Position numbers and translations under genes: made by a program. DNA of 43,014 nt from Okeania sp. SIO2C9 (GTDB taxonomy: Bacteria > Cyanobacteriota > Cyanobacteriia > Cyanobacteriales > Microcoleaceae). The stretch is from the NCBI RefSeq assembly GCF_010672455.1, contig NZ_JAAHGO010000075.1, positions 1-43,014 of the forward strand. The letters are read 5' to 3'. Below the pieces are notes generated by a model. It worked only from the letters and a program-made list of their open reading frames with translations, had not been told where the DNA came from and did no database searches. Within the stretch, counting starts at the first letter, position 1, and each line of letters opens with the position of its first letter. Below, piece by piece: positions 37,808 through 43,014 of the stretch.

Positions 37808-40800
37808 ATGCAAACAGAACAAACACAAAAAATTATGGGCTATTTTATTGAGGAGGCCAAAGACCACTTCAATACTATAGAACATGGAATATTAAACTTA
37901 CCAAATACTATAGCAGATCAAGAACTATTAAGCGAATTATTTAGAGCAGCTCATTCTCTTAAAGGTGGGGCTGCTATGTTAGGAATTAATAGTGTACGAA
38001 ATATTGCTCATAGATTAGAAGATAGCTTTAAAATCCTCAGAGAAACTTCCATTGAAGTAGATAATAAATTAGAATCTTTATTTTTAAGTGTTTTAGATAC
38101 TTTACAAGAGTTATTAGAACAACTTTCCAACTCTGGTTTAACAGAAAAGGAAGAAAAAACTAAACTAGAGAAATTAGAACCACTATTTCAAGAGTTAGAA
38201 GAACACCTAGATGATTTAGCAGGAGAAACTCAGGGAATAATTGTAGGAAAAATTCCAGAATTAAGTGATGATAAACAAAGTTTTTTCATGGCAGAAGTAT
38301 CAGAAAAAATGCGAGAAATGTTGCTTTTATTCAAGCAACATGATGATGCCAGTACAAGGAATAAATTGAAAAATATATGTGATTTTTTAGCAGCTCAGGG
38401 CAGACAAGAAAATGTGTCATCAAATTGGTTAGAATTAATAGAGGCGATCAAAAAAGCGATCGCTAATACCGAAAATACATACTATACTCTTGCTCATAAC
38501 ATAATTAAAAATTTGAAACAAGCTCAAGAATTAATTATAGATAATCGAGAGCAAGAAATAGTGATAGATGAAAATTTAAAAATTTTAACGAAAAACGCAG
38601 AATATCTAAACAAAAATATAGGTGAAATAGATATGTTAAATGAAATAAACAATCAACAAAACCAAACTAACATTAATGAGGGAATAAACAACAAAAATGA
38701 TATATTAACTAAAAAAAGAGAGTCTATAAATGACTGGTTTAATAGCTTAGAAGCTACGGATATAGATAATAATAACTATGACTTAATAGGAGATAAACAA
38801 GAATTAAGGCAAGGACCAGAAGTTGGAGTAACAGAACTAAATAGTTTAGCAGATTTATTTGAAGGAGAAACACCAGAACTAGATTATAGTTGGGAAGAAG
38901 AAGAAATACTAGATAAAGGTAATCTGGAAGCAGGGGAGTTACAAATATCTGAAATTGAGAGCGATGATTCTGGTGATTTGTCTGACTTATTATTTGATGT
39001 TAATGAAGTTGTACAATCATCCAAAATTAAAAATCACAATGCATTTAAATTTTTAACTCCAGTAGACGAAGATTTGTCAGATTTGTTTAATAACAGTAAA
39101 GAAAATACACTACAAAATAAGAGTAATGTTAACAAGCAAAATACTAACTTACAAATAGATAATAGTCAAGCAAAACATACAGAAGATTTGGATGACCTAT
39201 TCAATGCTATAAATCAGGGAGATTTAGCAGAGTTAGAAAATATCAAAAACCATGAAAATGACTGGGACTTACAAGTTAATTTACCAAAAAATAATCCGCA
39301 AAAAAATATCAAATCAATCCCTAAAAATATCAACCCAAAATATGAGGTAGATGAAGACTTTAGTGATTTATTGGCAATCCAAGATGAAGGAAAAAAAATT
39401 AAAAATGATGTAAAAGTAGAAAATAATCAAAGCCAAATTCAAACTCAAAATGATTTAAACTCAAAAGTAGCCGATTTAGAAGCACTGTTTGAAGATTTAG
39501 ACACAGTAAATGAACAACAAGAAAATCAAATAGAATCAGATGATTTGACATCCAGTTTTTCTCAACTATTTGATCGAGAAGATGTAGATTTGTCAGACTC
39601 ACAAAAATCAATCAATGTGGAGCAGGTAAACTGGGAAGATGATAACAATGATTTAAATAGTTTATTCGACGATCCAAACCTAGATTTTATTAACTTAGAT
39701 TCTAATGAATCATTAGAGAATTTAATAGAAAGCAATAATGAACCTCAAGAAAATTCAGAACTTTCAGTAAATCTAGAAGATTTGTGGCCTACGGTGGAAA
39801 ACCCTGAAACTGTAGATGATGCAGACTTAAATCAGTTGTTAGATGATGTAGTGAGTGAAACAACTTCTATAGAGTCAGAAAAAAATCAACAATTAACAGC
39901 TAAAAATCAAATAGAATCAGAAGAATATGAATTTATTGAATTAGAAGCAATACTAAATGGAGAAAAATTACATAATTATAATATTTTTGTACAACTAGAA
40001 AAACTATTAAATGCTACAGAAATTAATTCAAAGCTCACATCAAATACAGCCGTTGTAGAAAATACTCCTGCCCATGAAACTGCCAGTATAACAACAAAAC
40101 TACCAGAAGAAGATCCGTTTAGTGACTTAGATAAATTATTAGAAACTCCTAGTATAGATACTTATAAATCTAGTGGAGCTTCTACTACTAATACTCCTCG
40201 CCGAAATAGACGCCCTCCAGAACAAACAGTCAAAGTACCTGCAAAGCAACTAGATAATCTCAGTAACTTAGTAGGTGAATTAGTAGTCAATCGTAATAGT
40301 TTAGAACAAGGTCAAGAACGAATGCGCCAGTTTCTAGATAACCTGCTCCATCAGGTAATGCTACTCAGTGATGCTGGACAACGAATGCACGACTTATATG
40401 AAAAAACACTTTTAGAAAGAGCAATTTGGGACAGTCGTCAAGGACATCATTCTACTACTTCAGTGCCCGAAAGTACGGTGGCAAAAGTAGCAGAAAAAGG
40501 GTTTAAAGACTCTCTCGACCTTGACCGGGTAGAAAATTTCACTCCTTTCCATTTATTAGCTCAGGAAACCATAGAATATATTGTCCGAGTACGAGAGTCC
40601 TCTTCTGATATCGAATTTCTGGTTGATGACGCAGAACAAGTAACCCGTCAGCTACGACAAGTGACAACTCAATTGCAAGAAGGGTTAACTAGGTCGAGGA
40701 TGATACCCTTTTCTCAGACGGTACAACTATTACCTCGTGCTGTAAGAGACATTTCGATGGAATGTGGCAAAGAGGTGGATTTACAGGTAGAAGGGAAAGA

Positions 40801-42190
40801 AACCTTGATTGATAAAATGATTCAGGATAAGCTTTCTGACCCAATGAAACATCTAATTAATAACGCCATAACTCATGGAGTTGAAACGCCTCAACAACGT
40901 CTAGCAGCAGGTAAGTCTCGTCAAGGTAAAATCACAATTCGTGCTTTTCACCAAGGTAATCAAACGGTGATTTCGGTGGCAGATGATGGAGCGGGAATTA
41001 ATCCCGAAAAAGTCAAGAAGAAAGCGATCGAAAAAGGTGTAATTACTCAACAACAAGCTCAGGGGATGTCTAACATTGATGTTTATGATTTGCTCTTTCA
41101 TCCGGGTTTTAGTACAAAAGATAAGGCTGATAATTTTTCAGGTCGTGGGGTAGGGTTAGATGTAGTGAAAACTAATTTAACTGAAATTCGAGGTACTATT
41201 TCTATTGACTCGACCATTGGTAAGGGTACAATGTTTACAATTCGCTTACCTCTGACTTTGAGTATCTCGAAAGCATTATGTTGTATTAGCGATCGCTCCT
41301 GGATTGCTTTTCCTATGGATGGGGTAGAAGATATGATTAAAGTGTCTAAGGAGGATGTAAAAATAGGAGAAAACGAGGAAAACTATATAGAATGGCGTGG
41401 CTCAAAGCTGCCTTTCCGTCACTTACGAGAGTTACTGGTTTATAATCGTCATCTCCGTCGCGGTAATGTATATGGTATGAATGCTGAGGAAGATATGATT
41501 TCAATTGTTGTTTTGCGCTCTGCTTCTGCTGGCATATTTTTGGCGGTGCAAGTCGATCAAGTTTTAGAACAACAGAAGGAAATTGTAATTAAACAACTAG
41601 AGGGTCCTATACCTAAACCTGTAGGTATTGCTGGAGCAACAGTTTTAGGGGATGGTAATATTGTCGCGATCGCAGATGTCATTGAATTAATTAACCTCGC
41701 AACAGGAAGACTACGGCGAGATGAGGGTAATATGTGGTCATCTAGCGAAGAAGATGAGGCATCTTTGCCTATGCACCAAAAGAGTGAGTTAACAGTATTA
41801 ATTGTTGATGACTCAATTACAGTCCGTGAATTGTTATCAATGACATTTAGTAAAGCTGGTTACCGAGTTGAGCAGGCAAGGGATGGTAAGGATGCCTGGG
41901 AAAAAATGCGTGCAGGTTTACCGTGTGATTTGGTATTCTGTGATATTGAAATGCCTCGGATGGATGGCTTCGAGTTATTATCTCGGATGCAAAAAGATTC
42001 TCATTTGAATACTTTACCTGTGGCGATGTTGACATCTCGTGGTGCAAAAAAACACATGGAAATGGCATTTGAGTTGGGTGCAAAGGGTTACTTTACCAAA
42101 CCATATATCGAAGATAAGCTATTAGAAGGGGCGATTAGTATACTAGAAGGTAAAGCTGTTGGAGATATATTTAGCGGTGGTGGTCATTGA
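37808..42190 (+). CDS. pilL: CheA-type hybrid histidine kinase, PilL/HmpE (1460 aa)
   Basis: This is the histidine kinase of the pilus taxis cluster. From the ATG at 37808 (family-like MQTEQTQKIMGYFIEEAKDH), the Hpt domain comes first with His49 in RAAHSLKGGAAML. A TTG 13 codons upstream is possible but less likely. About residues 200-790 is an acidic low-complexity region with repeated D/E-L-x-x-L-F motifs. The dimerisation helix follows (VPAKQLDNLSNLVGELVVNR). The ATPase domain has MKHLINNAITHG near 1013, DDGAGINPEK near 1058 and FSGRGVGLDVVK near 1111. Then come a CheW-like domain (about 1154-1295) and a C-terminal receiver with LIVDDS near 1331 and CDIEMPRMDG near 1377. Confidence 0.94.
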   Translation: MQTEQTQKIMGYFIEEAKDHFNTIEHGILNLPNTIADQELLSELFRAAHSLKGGAAMLGINSVRNIAHRLEDSFKILRETSIEVDNKLESLFLSVLDTLQELLEQLSNSGLTEKEEKTKLEKLEPLFQELEEHLDDLAGETQGIIVGKIPELSDDKQSFFMAEVSEKMREMLLLFKQHDDASTRNKLKNICDFLAAQGRQENVSSNWLELIEAIKKAIANTENTYYTLAHNIIKNLKQAQELIIDNREQEIVIDENLKILTKNAEYLNKNIGEIDMLNEINNQQNQTNINEGINNKNDILTKKRESINDWFNSLEATDIDNNNYDLIGDKQELRQGPEVGVTELNSLADLFEGETPELDYSWEEEEILDKGNLEAGELQISEIESDDSGDLSDLLFDVNEVVQSSKIKNHNAFKFLTPVDEDLSDLFNNSKENTLQNKSNVNKQNTNLQIDNSQAKHTEDLDDLFNAINQGDLAELENIKNHENDWDLQVNLPKNNPQKNIKSIPKNINPKYEVDEDFSDLLAIQDEGKKIKNDVKVENNQSQIQTQNDLNSKVADLEALFEDLDTVNEQQENQIESDDLTSSFSQLFDREDVDLSDSQKSINVEQVNWEDDNNDLNSLFDDPNLDFINLDSNESLENLIESNNEPQENSELSVNLEDLWPTVENPETVDDADLNQLLDDVVSETTSIESEKNQQLTAKNQIESEEYEFIELEAILNGEKLHNYNIFVQLEKLLNATEINSKLTSNTAVVENTPAHETASITTKLPEEDPFSDLDKLLETPSIDTYKSSGASTTNTPRRNRRPPEQTVKVPAKQLDNLSNLVGELVVNRNSLEQGQERMRQFLDNLLHQVMLLSDAGQRMHDLYEKTLLERAIWDSRQGHHSTTSVPESTVAKVAEKGFKDSLDLDRVENFTPFHLLAQETIEYIVRVRESSSDIEFLVDDAEQVTRQLRQVTTQLQEGLTRSRMIPFSQTVQLLPRAVRDISMECGKEVDLQVEGKETLIDKMIQDKLSDPMKHLINNAITHGVETPQQRLAAGKSRQGKITIRAFHQGNQTVISVADDGAGINPEKVKKKAIEKGVITQQQAQGMSNIDVYDLLFHPGFSTKDKADNFSGRGVGLDVVKTNLTEIRGTISIDSTIGKGTMFTIRLPLTLSISKALCCISDRSWIAFPMDGVEDMIKVSKEDVKIGENEENYIEWRGSKLPFRHLRELLVYNRHLRRGNVYGMNAEEDMISIVVLRSASAGIFLAVQVDQVLEQQKEIVIKQLEGPIPKPVGIAGATVLGDGNIVAIADVIELINLATGRLRRDEGNMWSSSEEDEASLPMHQKSELTVLIVDDSITVRELLSMTFSKAGYRVEQARDGKDAWEKMRAGLPCDLVFCDIEMPRMDGFELLSRMQKDSHLNTLPVAMLTSRGAKKHMEMAFELGAKGYFTKPYIEDKLLEGAISILEGKAVGDIFSGGGH
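38840..40135 (+). repeat. Repeated D/E-L-x-x-L-F peptide motifs in the CheA linker
   Basis: In the acidic linker of the kinase about ten short hydrophobic motifs recur in a disordered background: LADLFEGE, DLSDLLFD, DLSDLFNN, DLDDLFNA, DFSDLLAI, DLEALFED, SFSQLFDR, DLNSLFDD, NLEDLWPT and DLNQLLDD. The DNA is not a tandem copy, so the motif itself seems maintained. Confidence 0.65.
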
Positions 42191-42305
42191 TTTTAACATG
42201 AGGGGCAACAGTTCATTAATTGATAATGGATAATGGATAATTGATAATTACCTCGGGTTTTAACCGCTACGGAATTGAATATCAGGAGATATTATTTCTT
42301 TTCTT

Positions 42306-42446
42306 GGCGTTGCACAGTGACGAATGATTCTAGATTTTGGATGCCTGAATTTGGAATTGGGGAATTACTAAAATGATTAGTTAATGGTTTTTTTAGTCAA
42401 AGTCCGAGCCAATTTTTTGCAGCATCATTCCATAATGTGCAACCCC
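42306..42446. mobile_element. GGCGTTGCAC MITE, copy 2 (141 bp)
   Basis: It begins GGCGTTGCACA and ends TGTGCAACCCC, with GAATGATT and AGCATCATTC inside. It is flanked by a perfect 8-bp duplication, CTTTTCTT at 42298-42305 and 42447-42454. It shares ends and internal layout with 23921-24048 but has a different middle. It contains no gene. Confidence 0.88.
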
Positions 42447-42466
42447 CTTTTCTTGGTCGATTGGAT

Positions 42467-42487
42467 ATGGTGAGGAGACCTCGCCAT
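42467..42487. repeat. 21-bp palindrome
   Basis: ATGG-T-GAGG, AGA, CCTC-G-CCAT forms a near-perfect hairpin right of the MITE. The following CCTAACGGACTGCTCCGCAA stretch looks like common cyanobacterial intergenic repeat material. There is no gene around it. Confidence 0.5.
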
Positions 42488-42556
42488 CCCATCCTAACGG
42501 ACTGCTCCGCAAACGACCGCTTTTTTCCCCTATCCAAGGGGAGGCTTCAAGGCGCG

Positions 42557-42887
<331 letters not shown>

Positions 42888-43014
42888 TAATATCATGTTC
42901 GGATGATCACTTATAATAAAGCCAGAATCATTACAGTAGAAGTCTTCAAATTTTATGGCCCAAAAGATGGCGATCGCCAACTACCTCTATGTTCTGACGA
43001 TCGCTTATAACTGA

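Noticed and set aside
42901-43014. Short plus-strand frame containing HIP1-like sequence at the window end
   Set aside because: Only 19 codons from an ATG and no protein-like features; nothing can be supported.

Overview
The window looks like a chromosome segment from a filamentous, motile, low-GC cyanobacterium of the Okeania/Trichodesmium/Oscillatoria type. The evidence is scattered HIP1 octamers (GCGATCGC), heptameric tandem repeats (GGAGACA, GGCAACA, TTAATTA), dense mobile-element debris, an HmpF gene beside a PilG-PilH-PilI-PilJ-PilL taxis operon, and very large repeat-rich glycosyltransferases. Genus assignment is inference.

Layout. (1) 1-1352 is a graveyard: a decayed transposase, an Rpn-type PD-(D/E)XK gene split by a 147-bp MITE with a perfect 8-bp target duplication, and a detached copy of a glycosyltransferase 3' end. 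(2) 1555-16865, minus strand, is a polysaccharide synthesis and export cluster. In transcription order it holds an ABC-2 permease (Wzm), an ATPase with a Wzt-type C-terminal domain, a 931-residue double methyltransferase and a 2456-residue fusion (sulfotransferase, coiled coil, two beta-sandwich modules, GT2, GT2, repeat linker, GT4). A 252-bp TIR-bounded repeat recurs next to three of its gene ends, and gene 3' ends are duplicated as remnants downstream of both giant genes. (3) 17056-20460 holds a conserved unknown gene, a broken tnpB carrying two palindromic insertions, and an intact tnpB. (4) 20514-27965 is mixed: ruvB; a metallophosphoesterase with a noncanonical first motif; an overlapping unknown gene needing a +1 frame change; a convergent unknown pair (47 aa and 307 aa); a HTH protein; an FMN reductase; and tilS. 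(5) 27974-28914 is a dead IS5-type element. (6) 28989-42190 is the motility locus: hmpF divergent from a five-gene taxis cluster (PATAN-REC, CheY, CheW, MCP, CheA hybrid). (7) 42191-43014 is repeat-filled spacer with a second copy of a GGCGTTGCAC MITE.

How it fits together. The Wzm/Wzt pair would export a glycan that the giant transferases build and may methylate or sulfate. In filamentous cyanobacteria, type IV pilus motility works together with secreted polysaccharide, so the two large loci may be functionally related; this is inference. The most unusual material is the fusion glycosyltransferase with 28-residue coiled-coil repeats (a possible chain-length ruler), the decayed 3'-end arrays, the class of small GG-TTT-CC hairpin insertions caught inside other sequences, and the uncharacterised metallophosphoesterase/partner gene pair.
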